A stretch of 64,000 bases of DNA from Oscillospiraceae bacterium (GTDB lineage Bacteria; Bacillota; Clostridia; Oscillospirales; Acutalibacteraceae). The stretch is taken from NCBI GenBank assembly GCA_015066385.1, contig SVOJ01000005.1:60143-124142 (forward strand), written 5' to 3'. Made by a program: the position numbers and the translations under genes. The notes below the pieces were generated by a model. That model searched no databases and had not been told where the DNA came from. It saw only the letters and a program-made list of their open reading frames with translations. This document shows, one piece after another, positions 43,255-53,328 of this stretch (positions within the stretch are counted from its first letter, which is position 1; each line of letters starts with the position of its first letter).

Positions 43255-43466
43255 CGGCTTGCCGTTGCATATCATCAATTCCGTAGGAATTGCATATCAT
43301 TAACTTCGTAAGAAGTTGTATATCATCAAGGCGCAAGCCTTGCATATCATCATTGCGAAAGCTTTTTTGATACACGCTACGCGTGATGATATGCAGTCCT
43401 GACGGACTGATGAGATACAACGATAGCAACGCTATCGTTGATGATATGCCATTGCTTTCGCAATGG
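43252..43466. repeat. Array of different short hairpins separated by a conserved 8-base spacer
   Basis: Hairpins with different but always self-complementary stems alternate with CATATCAT, which becomes its complement ATGATATG in the second half. Units: CAACGG/CCGTTG (43252), CAATTCC/GGAATTG (43276), AACTTC/GAAGTT (43302), CAAGGC/GCCTTG (43327), a broken unit CATTGCGAAAGC (43351), CACGC/GCGTG (43373), CAGTCC/GGACTG (43394), CAACGATAGC/GCTATCGTTG (43418) and CCATTGC/GCAATGG (43449). Loops are 3-4 bases. No gene fits here. Confidence 0.9.
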
Positions 43467-43470
43467 ATAA

Positions 43471-43500
43471 AAAAATGCTGTTCCGCAGAACAGCATTTTT
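43471..43500. terminator. Intrinsic terminator after tRNA-His
   Basis: A 13-bp stem AAAAATGCTGTTC / GAACAGCATTTTT with loop CGCA, just 3' of the minus-strand tRNA. Confidence 0.92.
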
Positions 43501-43502
43501 TC

Positions 43503-43580
43503 TGGGGTGGGTAGTCGGATTCGAACCGACGACCTCCAGGGCCACAACCTGGCACTCTAACCAACTGAGCTATACCCACC
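43503..43580 (-). tRNA. tRNA-His (anticodon GTG), CCA encoded
   Basis: Read on the minus strand, it has a 7-bp acceptor stem plus the extra 5' G paired to C73 that marks histidine tRNAs. The D-loop, the anticodon arm CCAGG-TTGTGGC-CCTGG and the T-loop TTCGAATC are all regular, and CCA is encoded at 43503-43505. A perfect promoter lies at 43615-43643 and a terminator follows. Confidence 0.96.
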
Positions 43581-43614
43581 ATATTCAAAACAACTGTCTT
43601 CAGACAGCATGAGA

Positions 43615-43643
43615 ATTATATATGAAAAGTGCGCACTTGTCAA
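43615..43643 (-). promoter_or_regulatory. Consensus promoter of tRNA-His
   Basis: Perfect TTGACA and TATAAT with a 17-bp spacer on the minus strand, 35 bp before the tRNA. Confidence 0.9.
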
Positions 43644-43758
43644 GACCATTTTTTTGTTTTTACCCGAAAAAGTTAAAAAAATGAAAAGAATAAGCCTGTT
43701 TCTGTCGGCACATCATTCTTCAGAGGGAAATAATTTTGAGTTTTTTACAAAAAAGGTC

Positions 43759-43786
43759 TTGACTATTTATGAAAATGGTGTAAAAT
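43759..43786 (+). promoter_or_regulatory. Promoter of groES-groEL
   Basis: TTGACT and TAAAAT separated by 16 bp, immediately upstream of the CIRCE operator. Confidence 0.75.
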
Positions 43787-43790
43787 AGGT

Positions 43791-43817
43791 TTAGCACTCA
43801 ACAAACGAGAGTGCTAA
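43791..43817 (+). promoter_or_regulatory. CIRCE operator (HrcA binding site)
   Basis: TTAGCACTC, nine bases, GAGTGCTAA: a perfect 9-9-9 CIRCE element. HrcA bound here represses groESL until heat or misfolded protein occupies GroEL. Confidence 0.97.
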
Positions 43818-45806
<1,989 letters not shown>

Positions 45807-45828
45807 TTCCAGCCCCGTAATAAATGTT

Positions 45829-45862
45829 CAGAGCCGACCCGCAAGGATCGGCTCTGTTTTAT
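45829..45862. terminator. Intrinsic terminator after groEL
   Basis: A 9-bp stem CAGAGCCGA / TCGGCTCTG followed by TTTTATT, shared with the convergent HTH gene. Confidence 0.88.
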
Positions 45863-46494
45863 TGTTCCAACAAAGCATCAGGCACACAGCCGAGCACTTT
45901 TGCCATTGCTTGCAGGTGGTTATATTGCGCTTTGTTGATGTCGCTTCTTCTTTGCTCATACAACTGCACAGAACGAACGGATATGTCTGCCGCTTTTGCA
46001 AGCTGTGATTGGGATAATCCCCGTTCCTTGCGAAGTCTTGCAAGATTGGTTTCGATGTCCTTTTGCACAATACCATTGAAAACCTCCACGGCTTTACTTG
46101 GGTCTGCTTCGTGTAAAGCACCATATAAATTACAGAGATTTTCATAAGAAATTCTTTTGCAGATGGAAGCAAAAGTTTTACCGGTGTACCACTGATAATA
46201 TGCCAGAATCCAACCGATCCAATATTCGGGAGGATAATCAATATATGGCATCTCGGTAATATCACTTGCTTTTTTGCCGCACTTTTCCAAAATATATCCA
46301 GCAAGTTCAATGCCGGACATCCCCGAAATGAATTTCACATTGCCTCTTGCGAATTCATCGGCAACACCGCTTACAAGAAATAAATCAAGAAATTCCTGCC
46401 CACTTATATCGCAGAAAAGAACAGCATATTCTACAGCACCGCCTAAAGTTTCCATTGCATCGTCAAGATGTACTTCATCGTAAGCGTGGGTCAT
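45859..46494 (-). CDS. HTH protein, probable antitoxin/repressor of the DUF3990 partner
   Basis: A 211-residue protein. The C-terminus is a clear XRE/HTH_3 domain (about residues 152-208: LRKERGLSQSQLAKAADISVRSVQLYEQ). The N-terminal 110 residues form an unrecognised domain that may contact the partner. Its ATG lies 20 bases inside the end of the upstream DUF3990 gene, with AGGTG upstream, so both are made from one transcript. Two copies of a 16-bp palindrome at that promoter are likely its binding sites. Confidence 0.72.
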   Translation of the reverse strand: MTHAYDEVHLDDAMETLGGAVEYAVLFCDISGQEFLDLFLVSGVADEFARGNVKFISGMSGIELAGYILEKCGKKASDITEMPYIDYPPEYWIGWILAYYQWYTGKTFASICKRISYENLCNLYGALHEADPSKAVEVFNGIVQKDIETNLARLRKERGLSQSQLAKAADISVRSVQLYEQRRSDINKAQYNHLQAMAKVLGCVPDALLEQ

Positions 46495-47152
46495 CGTTTT
46501 TCACCTGCCCTGTCAAGATATCACGCACATATAAATCATCGGGATTTATTAAAAATGACATACCGTGATTATCCAGATATGCTCTTTTGGCTCGATTTTC
46601 TCTTTCCGCGCGTTTTGCATTATAAATACTGCTGTCTGCAATTTCATATCCGATAAACTTTATTTTATCAAACGCATTCTCGGACATAAGAACAATTTGC
46701 TCACCGAGTTCACCAAGTTTCATTGCCTGTGACAACTGACTGACAGAGATTACATTATTCAGAAAATCTTTTGCATAAGAAAAATAGGAATCATCGGCTC
46801 TGTATCCCCAAATAACATCATAGCCTGTAATATCGGGAAGAAATTCTTCAAGAATGTATTGACTTGCCTGTCGGGAAATCGGAGACCGCTTCTGAAAAGT
46901 ACGGTTGTCAAGCAAAATTGCTATCCAGTTGAGTATATTATATCCGTCTTTGTTGAGATATAACACATTCAGATCAGAAATATCCAATTCATACTTGTTT
47001 GCAAAACCGTCCTTTACGGTAGGACAGGCCCATTCTTTTGCCAGTTCAACTTCTTCTGTACAGTAAAAGCCTCTGCCGTAATCGTTTTTATCAGAACCAA
47101 AACCGTAAAGCGGTTTTTCAACTATTTCAGATGAACCATGATATAAAATCAT
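46475..47152 (-). CDS. DUF3990 (ADP-ribosyltransferase-like) protein, candidate toxin
   Basis: A 225-residue protein. MILYHGSSEIV and NDYGRGFYCTEE give the His and Tyr of the ART superfamily core, and LGEQIVL at about residue 165 could provide the third position. DUF3990 proteins are predicted ADP-ribosyltransferases, often next to HTH proteins. I use the ATG at 47152 with GGGGA 8 bases upstream; an ATG at 47197 lies at the predicted transcription start and has no site. The target and toxicity are inferred. Confidence 0.72.
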   Translation of the reverse strand: MILYHGSSEIVEKPLYGFGSDKNDYGRGFYCTEEVELAKEWACPTVKDGFANKYELDISDLNVLYLNKDGYNILNWIAILLDNRTFQKRSPISRQASQYILEEFLPDITGYDVIWGYRADDSYFSYAKDFLNNVISVSQLSQAMKLGELGEQIVLMSENAFDKIKFIGYEIADSSIYNAKRAERENRAKRAYLDNHGMSFLINPDDLYVRDILTGQVKNDDPRLR

Positions 47153-47178
47153 ACCGTATTCCCCATTGTCAATAACTA

Positions 47179-47221
47179 TATCAATATATTGATACATTTA
47201 TACTATATCATTTTATTGATA
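47179..47221. promoter_or_regulatory. Two 16-bp palindromic operators at the DUF3990-HTH promoter
   Basis: TATCAATATATTGATA (47179-47194) is a perfect palindrome and TATCATTTTATTGATA (47206-47221) an imperfect copy with its centre 27 bp away. One lies downstream of the start point, the other between the promoter elements. Confidence 0.72.
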
Positions 47222-47230
47222 CAAAATCAA
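47202..47230 (-). promoter_or_regulatory. Predicted promoter of the DUF3990-HTH pair
   Basis: TTGATT, a 17-bp spacer and TATAGT on the minus strand, overlapped by the upstream palindrome. Confidence 0.65.
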
Positions 47231-47244
47231 CCCGTTTTTTTGGA

Positions 47245-48120
47245 TTATTTTTTATAAAATGTCATTTTGTCAACCACCGTCTGCATATCCTGTGGCAAGG
47301 AGGCTGAAAAGGACATGGGTTCTTTGGTGACGGGGTGGATGAAGGTGAGTTTTTCACAGTGCAAAGCAGCTCTGTCGGGCGGATTCACCGTTGAACCGTA
47401 CATATCGTCCCCGATCAGCGGTGTGCCGAGCGAGGAAAAATGAACTCTGATCTGATGGGTTCTGCCTGTTTCAAGGCAAACGCGAAGCAACGAGCAATTT
47501 CCGTCCGTAGCAAGTGCTTTCCAATGCGTGACGGCGTACTCCCCTGTTTCGCCGACGGCACGCAGGGTTTTCATCGGGTCGGGACGATAAATGGGTTTGT
47601 CGATGGTGCCCGTACCTTCAAACACACCGCCTGCAATGGCAAGATACTGCTTTTCATAATTGCCCGACAAAGCGGCGGCGGCAAGCTGATTCATGGCACA
47701 CAAAACAAGACCCGATGTGCACTTATCCAATCTGCCGACAGCACGGAAGACCGCATCGGGACGGTGTGCCGCAACGCAATTGGCAAGCGAATCATCCTGA
47801 TGATTATGGGTCGGGTGCATGGCAAGCCCTGCAGGCTTGTTGACGACTAAAATATCCGCATCCTCATACACAATGTCGAGTTGCACAACGGGCACGGCGG
47901 ATACCGTACTGTTTTCTTCGGGCAGATTGACCGTCAGCACATCCCCCGTTTTCAAAAGGTCGATGGTGCGGATGTGCTCACCGTTGAGCAGGATTCCGTC
48001 CGGACGGTATTTAAGAGAAATGGTAAGCCGTGAAGACAAGCCCGCTTCCCCACGCAGATAATGGATGACTTTTCTGCCGTTGTAGCTTGAAGGAATCACA
48101 AAATCCAGTCTTCTTCCCAT
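47245..48120 (-). CDS. RluA family pseudouridine synthase
   Basis: A 291-residue enzyme. An N-terminal S4-like region (about residues 12-75) is followed by the catalytic domain with DILVVNKPAGLAMHPT and the catalytic aspartate in GRLDKCTSGLVL. The motif RTHQIRVHFSSLGTPLIGD completes the family pattern. It isomerises uridines in rRNA or tRNA; the RluD/YlyB type is closest. AAAGGCGG precedes the ATG. Confidence 0.9.
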   Translation of the reverse strand: MGRRLDFVIPSSYNGRKVIHYLRGEAGLSSRLTISLKYRPDGILLNGEHIRTIDLLKTGDVLTVNLPEENSTVSAVPVVQLDIVYEDADILVVNKPAGLAMHPTHNHQDDSLANCVAAHRPDAVFRAVGRLDKCTSGLVLCAMNQLAAAALSGNYEKQYLAIAGGVFEGTGTIDKPIYRPDPMKTLRAVGETGEYAVTHWKALATDGNCSLLRVCLETGRTHQIRVHFSSLGTPLIGDDMYGSTVNPPDRAALHCEKLTFIHPVTKEPMSFSASLPQDMQTVVDKMTFYKK

Positions 48121-48191
48121 TTTCGCACCGCCTTTCTTAATCTTTTCTTCATTTTGATATGGTATACTTTTTGCACTTTCAAGTCAAGTGC

Positions 48192-48220
48192 TTGACAAGT
48201 CGAAATATCTGTTTTAATAT
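48192..48220 (+). promoter_or_regulatory. Promoter of the serine hydrolase gene
   Basis: TTGACA, a 17-bp spacer and TAATAT. Confidence 0.8.
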
Positions 48221-48250
48221 AGAATTAAGAACACAAAAGGAGGAATCTGT

Positions 48251-49864
48251 ATGGCTGAAAATAAAATTATGATCCCAAGAGCTTCGTGCCCCGAAGAAGT
48301 CGGCGTTTCCTCAAGGGAAATTGCCCGCTTTATGCAACATATCAAAGACGGCAATATCCGTTTTCATTCCTTTATGGTCATCCGTCACGGCAAGGTTGCC
48401 GCCGAGTGCTATTTTGCACCCTACAATGCCGACACACCGCACCAGATGTATTCCGTCAGCAAGTCCGTCACATCCACCGCAGTCGGTCTGTGCGTACAGG
48501 AAGGGCTTTTGTCGGTCGAAGACCGCATTGTTGATATTTTTCCCGATTATATTCCCGAAAATGCAGATGCTCGGCTTTATAAACTGCAGGTCAAACACCT
48601 GCTGAGCATGACTTCCGGTAAAAATGTGTCCTTCATGGAGGACAAAACGCAGAATGACTGGATCACATCTTTCCTGAAAGCACCGTGGTACAACGACCCG
48701 GGTGCTGAATTCCGTTATGTCAATGAAAATATCTATATGCTGTGTGCCATTGTGCACCGTGTGACGGGACAGACCGTTCGCGAATTCTTACAGCCCCGTC
48801 TGTTTGAGCCGCTGGGCATCGACACTCCGCAATGGGAAACCGATGCTTACAATGTGGAAGCAGGCGGCTGGGGTATTTTCTTAAAAACAGAAGACCTTGC
48901 CAAACTGATGCTGATGTATCATCAGGGCGGTGTGTTCAACGGACAACGCATTCTCAACGAAGAATGGGTAAAAACCGCCACAAGCAAAGTTGTTGACAAT
49001 TCCAACAACCCGGGGCGCGACAGCTCCAACGGTTACGGTTATTGCTTCTGGCAGAATCCGTTTGCAAATTCCTACCGTGCCGACGGCATGTTCACACAGC
49101 AGGGCATTGTGTTCAGCGATTATGATGCACTGTTCATCTGCACGGCAGGCATCAGTTGCGAAGACAACGCGCGCACTATGATCTGGCCGTATTTTCCGCG
49201 GGCATTCTTTGATGAAAATGCGTTGCATGCAGACACTTCATTTAACGGACTGGATACCTTGCTACAAAATGCTGTGATGGACACCCCGCTGCCCGCCTCG
49301 GAAAGTGCATGGGAACAGCGACTGGAAGGTACGGTCATCCGTCTTCGTAAAAATGTTTTGCTCAATCTTGTGGGATTTCCCGTCAGTATGCTGCCAATGG
49401 CGGTTGTGTATATGGCTTGCGACAAAGCAGGCAATATTGACAACATTGAATTTTCGTTCCGCGAAAAGGAATGCAGCATGACATGGACCGAGGGCGACGA
49501 AAAAAATACCGTCCTCTGCGGAATGGACGGACATTACCGCTACGGCACAATGCGTCTGGGACAGCTCAATTATACCGTATGCTGCAGTGCATATTGGAAC
49601 AAAACAAATAACCTGATCGTGGATGTGCGCCCCGTCAACACCATCGGCAAACGCAGACTTTCATTCACTTTCTCGCTGAATGACCGCGTGGTGATGAAGC
49701 CTTCAAGCGAACCGCCCGTTTCCGAAATCGCAGCAAACCTTGCCGAGGGTGTACCGGGCATGTTCAAGAACAAAGCATTGGTTTACATTGCACAGCAGGC
49801 ACTGTACTTACTGCCCGCTATCGTGGAACCCAAGCACAGAGGAAAAATTATACGCAAAAAATAA
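48251..49864 (+). CDS. Beta-lactamase family serine hydrolase
   Basis: A 537-residue protein. The penicillin-binding-protein-like active site SxxK is S68-V-S-K71, and YVN at 156-158 is the second motif. The catalytic domain spans about residues 15-345; the remaining 190 residues form a beta-rich domain common in bacterial esterase/DD-peptidase-like members. No signal peptide is visible, so it may be cytosolic. AAAGGAGG precedes the ATG. The substrate is unknown. Confidence 0.86.
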   Translation: MAENKIMIPRASCPEEVGVSSREIARFMQHIKDGNIRFHSFMVIRHGKVAAECYFAPYNADTPHQMYSVSKSVTSTAVGLCVQEGLLSVEDRIVDIFPDYIPENADARLYKLQVKHLLSMTSGKNVSFMEDKTQNDWITSFLKAPWYNDPGAEFRYVNENIYMLCAIVHRVTGQTVREFLQPRLFEPLGIDTPQWETDAYNVEAGGWGIFLKTEDLAKLMLMYHQGGVFNGQRILNEEWVKTATSKVVDNSNNPGRDSSNGYGYCFWQNPFANSYRADGMFTQQGIVFSDYDALFICTAGISCEDNARTMIWPYFPRAFFDENALHADTSFNGLDTLLQNAVMDTPLPASESAWEQRLEGTVIRLRKNVLLNLVGFPVSMLPMAVVYMACDKAGNIDNIEFSFREKECSMTWTEGDEKNTVLCGMDGHYRYGTMRLGQLNYTVCCSAYWNKTNNLIVDVRPVNTIGKRRLSFTFSLNDRVVMKPSSEPPVSEIAANLAEGVPGMFKNKALVYIAQQALYLLPAIVEPKHRGKIIRKK

Positions 49865-49871
49865 TCACAAT

Positions 49872-49899
49872 AAAGGAGCTGTGAAAACACAGCTCCTTT
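49872..49899. terminator. Bidirectional intrinsic terminator
   Basis: A perfect 12-bp stem AAAGGAGCTGTG / CACAGCTCCTTT with loop AAAA, between convergent genes. Confidence 0.92.
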
Positions 49900-49904
49900 C
49901 GTCT

Positions 49905-51305
49905 TTATTCTTCCGTGAAAATCACATCGTTTCCGCTTTCATCGGTCGGCAGTTCCGTAGGACGGGGCTCTGCCGCAACGGGTTCATTGTCGCCGTAAAC
50001 GAGTTCTTCCCATGTTTCGGTATTACTTTCAAAATCATAGATCCGCTTGACACTCATGCCGTACACATAGGTGTCGCTGTAGGTGCCTTCCATGGGTATG
50101 CAGTGCTGTTCGATGTTATATTCCTGCAACATTTTATAAGCGGAGAACAGCAAGGAAATACAGGTTTTGGAATCAATATCGGTAACAATTCTGGGCATAA
50201 ATTCTTTTACAAGGTCCAACAACTGTGTCAGATCCATGCTCAGCACACGGTCCTTTGCTGCAAGCAGAAGTTTGCGCTGACGTTCGGTTCTGTGCACATC
50301 GGAGTCCATTTTGCGGATGCGGGCATAATAAAGTGCCTGCACACCGTTGAACTGCGTCAGTTCGTTGGGCGTTTCAATGAGCAGATCTTCACGATCAAGA
50401 AGCACCATCAGTTCATTGATATATTCCGTTTCATCCTCGGTCGGAGTCAGATACACACCGCCGATGGCATCAATAACATCCTTGAACAGCGCAAAGTCGA
50501 GCATGGCATAGTTATCAACATGAATGCCGAAGTTGGATTCAATGGTTTCCGCCAACAGCGACACACCGCCGTAAGGAAGTGCGGCATTGATACGGTTATA
50601 CCCGTTGTCGGGAATTTTGATATAACTGTCGCGCAGGATGGATGTCAGCACAATGGTATCCGTGTAATGGCTGACGGACACAAGAATCATGGAATCCGAA
50701 CGGGCCGTGCCCTCGGCAAGCGATTCGTCCGCACCAATGAGAAGCACATTCCACACATTTTCATCTGAAAGGACAATGCTGTTGCCTGCGGCATTGGCAT
50801 CGAGCAGTTCAATGAGCGTATCATATTCCTCATCCGCAAGCGACAATTCGGGATTTTCAATAATCATCGTGGGTTCTTCAATCTTTCCCTGTGTGGTATC
50901 TGCCGACATCCCCGTTTGTTCTTCCATGGGAACATAGGAAAACTGATCAAAAAAAGAATGCAAAGCAAAATAACCGCCGCCGACAAGAACCGCCAGCACG
51001 ATCACAACGGCAAGAAGCACTTTGCCTGCTTTTCTCTTTTTTTTGGGATTAACGGGGTCAGCATAGATTGCAGCTTCACCTTGCTCCACCGTTGATTCCT
51101 GTTGTGTGTTCTGTTCTTCTTTGCCTGTTTCAACTTCCGTTGCAGGTTCACTTTCAGCAGTTTTATTTTCGGCAGGTTCGTTTTGAACATCTGCATTTGC
51201 ATCGGCAACAACATTCGGTTCCGTATGCTCTGCGGCATGTTCCGCATGACGCATTTTATCTAAAAAAAAGTCAAACGAATCATTGTTATTTACAGAATCA
51301 GACAT
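49905..51305 (-). CDS. LytR-CpsA-Psr (LCP) family wall-polymer ligase
   Basis: A 466-residue protein. The first 85 residues are an acidic Glu/Thr/Gln-rich cytoplasmic tail, one membrane segment lies at about 92-115, and the LCP catalytic domain is outside. It shows RSDSMILVSV, LRDSYIKIP, NRINAAL and ARIRKMDSDVHRTERQR, the arginines and aspartates that bind the polyprenyl pyrophosphate head. LCP enzymes attach anionic glycopolymers to peptidoglycan. A TTGACA/TATTAT promoter lies at 51340-51368. Confidence 0.92.
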   Translation of the reverse strand: MSDSVNNNDSFDFFLDKMRHAEHAAEHTEPNVVADANADVQNEPAENKTAESEPATEVETGKEEQNTQQESTVEQGEAAIYADPVNPKKKRKAGKVLLAVVIVLAVLVGGGYFALHSFFDQFSYVPMEEQTGMSADTTQGKIEEPTMIIENPELSLADEEYDTLIELLDANAAGNSIVLSDENVWNVLLIGADESLAEGTARSDSMILVSVSHYTDTIVLTSILRDSYIKIPDNGYNRINAALPYGGVSLLAETIESNFGIHVDNYAMLDFALFKDVIDAIGGVYLTPTEDETEYINELMVLLDREDLLIETPNELTQFNGVQALYYARIRKMDSDVHRTERQRKLLLAAKDRVLSMDLTQLLDLVKEFMPRIVTDIDSKTCISLLFSAYKMLQEYNIEQHCIPMEGTYSDTYVYGMSVKRIYDFESNTETWEELVYGDNEPVAAEPRPTELPTDESGNDVIFTEE

Positions 51306-51509
51306 TTCGGACGCCTTCTTTCAATGTATCTGAATACATATAATAATAAAGAATATTTAACTTGTCAAGCAAATCATTTACAAACACGTTTTTTATTGCC
51401 AACGATTGCCCCGTAACGTGCAACTTTAAAATTCTATGTTGCTACTGTAAATCTCATTCCTTAAAAAAACAAAAAAAGCAGAGCCGGCAAAACAAGAAAA
51501 TCAATAAAT
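51306..51509. other. AT-rich intergenic region
   Basis: It holds the LCP promoter near the left end. I see no gene or other structure in the remainder. Confidence 0.5.
51340..51368 (-). promoter_or_regulatory. Promoter of the LCP gene
   Basis: TTGACA, a 17-bp spacer and TATTAT on the minus strand. Confidence 0.78.
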
Positions 51510-51543
51510 AAGGAGCCGTGAAATCAGATCTTCACAGCTCCTT
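51510..51543 (-). terminator. Intrinsic terminator
   Basis: AAGGAGC-c-GTGAA pairs with TTCAC-a-GCTCCTT around an 8-base loop, just after the alkaline-phosphatase-like gene. Confidence 0.8.
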
Positions 51544-51556
51544 GGCTTTTGTGTTT

Positions 51557-52519
51557 TTATCGTGCGACGATGAAAGTCATTCTTTCCTGAATGGTCAAAA
51601 AACCGTGGCCTGTATTGTAGCCGCCGTGATCGGAAGTGAGAATGATGAGCCAGTCTTCCGTTTCGTAGGTGTCGCGGCTTTCAATTGCATCAATGATCAA
51701 TTTGCACTGTGCATCGTTTTCTCTGAATGCGTCAGCATAGTCGGGATTTTCAATGCAGAAGCCCGTGTCGTGGCCGTTATGGTCGGGATATTCAAAAATG
51801 GTGAAGATGAAATCGGAACAATCCGCGTTTTGAACATCGGCAAGGGTGTTTGCAAATGTGCCGTCATCGTCATCCGCATCCGAGAATGTGACATCGAGAT
51901 TCTTGTCGGCAATATACTGCTTTTCGTTGACATAAGTTGAGTCATCATCAACAAAATGGCCGTTCCAGGATACATAAAATGCACTGTCTGCAATGATTTT
52001 GTCTTCCACAAGAGAAGTAAGAAGACTCAGATGATCGTTGGACTTGGGAACGCCGTTGCCCTTAACCCCCGTAACATCTGCCCATTGCCCCGTCAGAATT
52101 GCCGCCCAACCGGGAGCCGTAGAGGTGTCCTGCTTGTGGAATTTGGGATAATTGACACCGCCGCAATAGCCGATCTGTGCCGTGCCGTCGGTGGAAAGCA
52201 AGTAACTGATTGCGGAATTTTCAACCGCACCGTCAAGCAAGGAAAGAGCATCGGCTCTGCCGCCGTCAAACCCGAGAACAATGACTTTCTTTTCGGTTTT
52301 GCCTGCGGGCAGTTCGGCTTCAAAATGATTTTTGATCATAGCATAAATGTCGGTCTGCGGAATTGCTGTTTCAAGAGTGTTGGAATAACTTTCCACGGAA
52401 CTGACATTTTCTTTGTACTTTTTTACCGTGTCACCGAAATTGATACCGGCAATCATACCGTACAGCATCATAAAAAAGGTGATAACAGCGGCAATTGCAG
52501 ATTGGAACATTGTAAACAT
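51557..52519 (-). CDS. Alkaline phosphatase superfamily protein, membrane-anchored
   Basis: A 320-residue protein with an N-terminal anchor (residues 5-25). The metal-site motifs are visible: VLGFDGGRAD near residue 83, DTSTAPGWAAILTG with the Ser/Thr nucleophile region, EYPDHNGHDTGF and TSDHGGYNTGH. It should hydrolyse a phosphomono- or diester outside the cell. It is short for the superfamily. GAGAGGG precedes the ATG. Confidence 0.82.
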   Translation of the reverse strand: MFTMFQSAIAAVITFFMMLYGMIAGINFGDTVKKYKENVSSVESYSNTLETAIPQTDIYAMIKNHFEAELPAGKTEKKVIVLGFDGGRADALSLLDGAVENSAISYLLSTDGTAQIGYCGGVNYPKFHKQDTSTAPGWAAILTGQWADVTGVKGNGVPKSNDHLSLLTSLVEDKIIADSAFYVSWNGHFVDDDSTYVNEKQYIADKNLDVTFSDADDDDGTFANTLADVQNADCSDFIFTIFEYPDHNGHDTGFCIENPDYADAFRENDAQCKLIIDAIESRDTYETEDWLIILTSDHGGYNTGHGFLTIQERMTFIVAR

Positions 52520-52591
52520 GGCAAATACCCTCTCTTTTTATTTGTTATTTACATCATACCATTTCTTTACTGCCACGGCAAGAGGCTAAAA

Positions 52592-52622
52592 CAAAAAAAA
52601 GAGGACAGCCGGAACTGTCCTC
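52592..52622 (-). terminator. Intrinsic terminator
   Basis: An 8-bp stem GAGGACAG / CTGTCCTC with loop CCGGAA, followed on the minus strand by eight T. Confidence 0.9.
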
Positions 52623-52637
52623 CTATGTTATAATCAA

Positions 52638-53189
52638 TCAGCGGGCAACGCCTTTTTCAATGACTTCGCCTTCGAAAGACCAGAACGGAGAAAGAACGTC
52701 AAGTTCTTCGCCTTCTTCGACAATACCGCCGACAACATTGTATTTTTCTGCAAAATCGTCTTCAGCAAAAACGGAAACATCTTTATCGCGAAGGATGCCT
52801 GCTTTTTTGAAAGCCTTGACAAGCTTACCTGCTTTTTTGACGGCTTTCTTTTCTTTCCAATCTTCATAATCGCCGTATGCTTCACGGAAAGCAATGACAA
52901 ATTCGCTGTCATCGTCCAGTGTATCAACACGGTTATTCCATGCTGCAAAGCCTGTGCGAATCTTTGCACTTCTGCCTTTGCTGACAAGGTACATTGCTTC
53001 ATAAAGCTGACCGAACAGAACAGCATTTTCACGAAGACCGACAACAATGGGATCGGTGGGTTGGGCCTTTTCGACCTTGGTAATGGTAATAACACCTTTT
53101 GAACGCAACCAGAAGAAAGCAACTGTAGCACCGACAGCAGCAGCGATGACGCTGGCTACGATGACATCGGACATGAAGAACAGAACCAT
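52638..53189 (-). CDS. Unrecognised protein with an N-terminal membrane anchor
   Basis: A 183-residue protein. One hydrophobic segment (residues 2-28) is followed by a charged domain with a Lys-rich helix (EKKAVKKAGKLVKAFKKAG) and an acidic C-terminal part. No family is recognised. The ATG at 53189 has AGGAGAG 6 bases upstream; the other frame over the same DNA codes a low-complexity Lys/Pro product and is rejected. Its promoter (53257-53285) is a perfect consensus, so it is probably highly expressed. Confidence 0.7.
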   Translation of the reverse strand: MVLFFMSDVIVASVIAAAVGATVAFFWLRSKGVITITKVEKAQPTDPIVVGLRENAVLFGQLYEAMYLVSKGRSAKIRTGFAAWNNRVDTLDDDSEFVIAFREAYGDYEDWKEKKAVKKAGKLVKAFKKAGILRDKDVSVFAEDDFAEKYNVVGGIVEEGEELDVLSPFWSFEGEVIEKGVAR

Positions 53190-53256
53190 ATTCAACTCTC
53201 CTAATTCAGTTTGATAACATCCATAGTGTCAAAAAGCGACACTTACAAACAGTATC

Positions 53257-53285
53257 ATTATAATCAACTATTTTCTGTTTGTCAA
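53257..53285 (-). promoter_or_regulatory. Consensus promoter
   Basis: Perfect TTGACA and TATAAT with a 17-bp spacer on the minus strand. The leader holds a small hairpin AGTGTC/GACACT (53225-53243). Confidence 0.88.
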
Positions 53286-53328
53286 GGTTTAAGCCAAAAT
53301 AAAGCCGTAAAAAATTATTAAATTTTTG

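Noticed and set aside
43252..43466. A CRISPR array
   Set aside because: The conserved part is only 8 bases and the variable parts are themselves palindromes of 13-23 bases; there are no cas genes.
52634..53131. A 165-codon frame overlapping the 183-residue membrane-anchored protein
   Set aside because: It has Ser/Lys/Pro-rich low-complexity sequence and no ribosome binding site; the other frame has an anchor, a start site and a consensus promoter.
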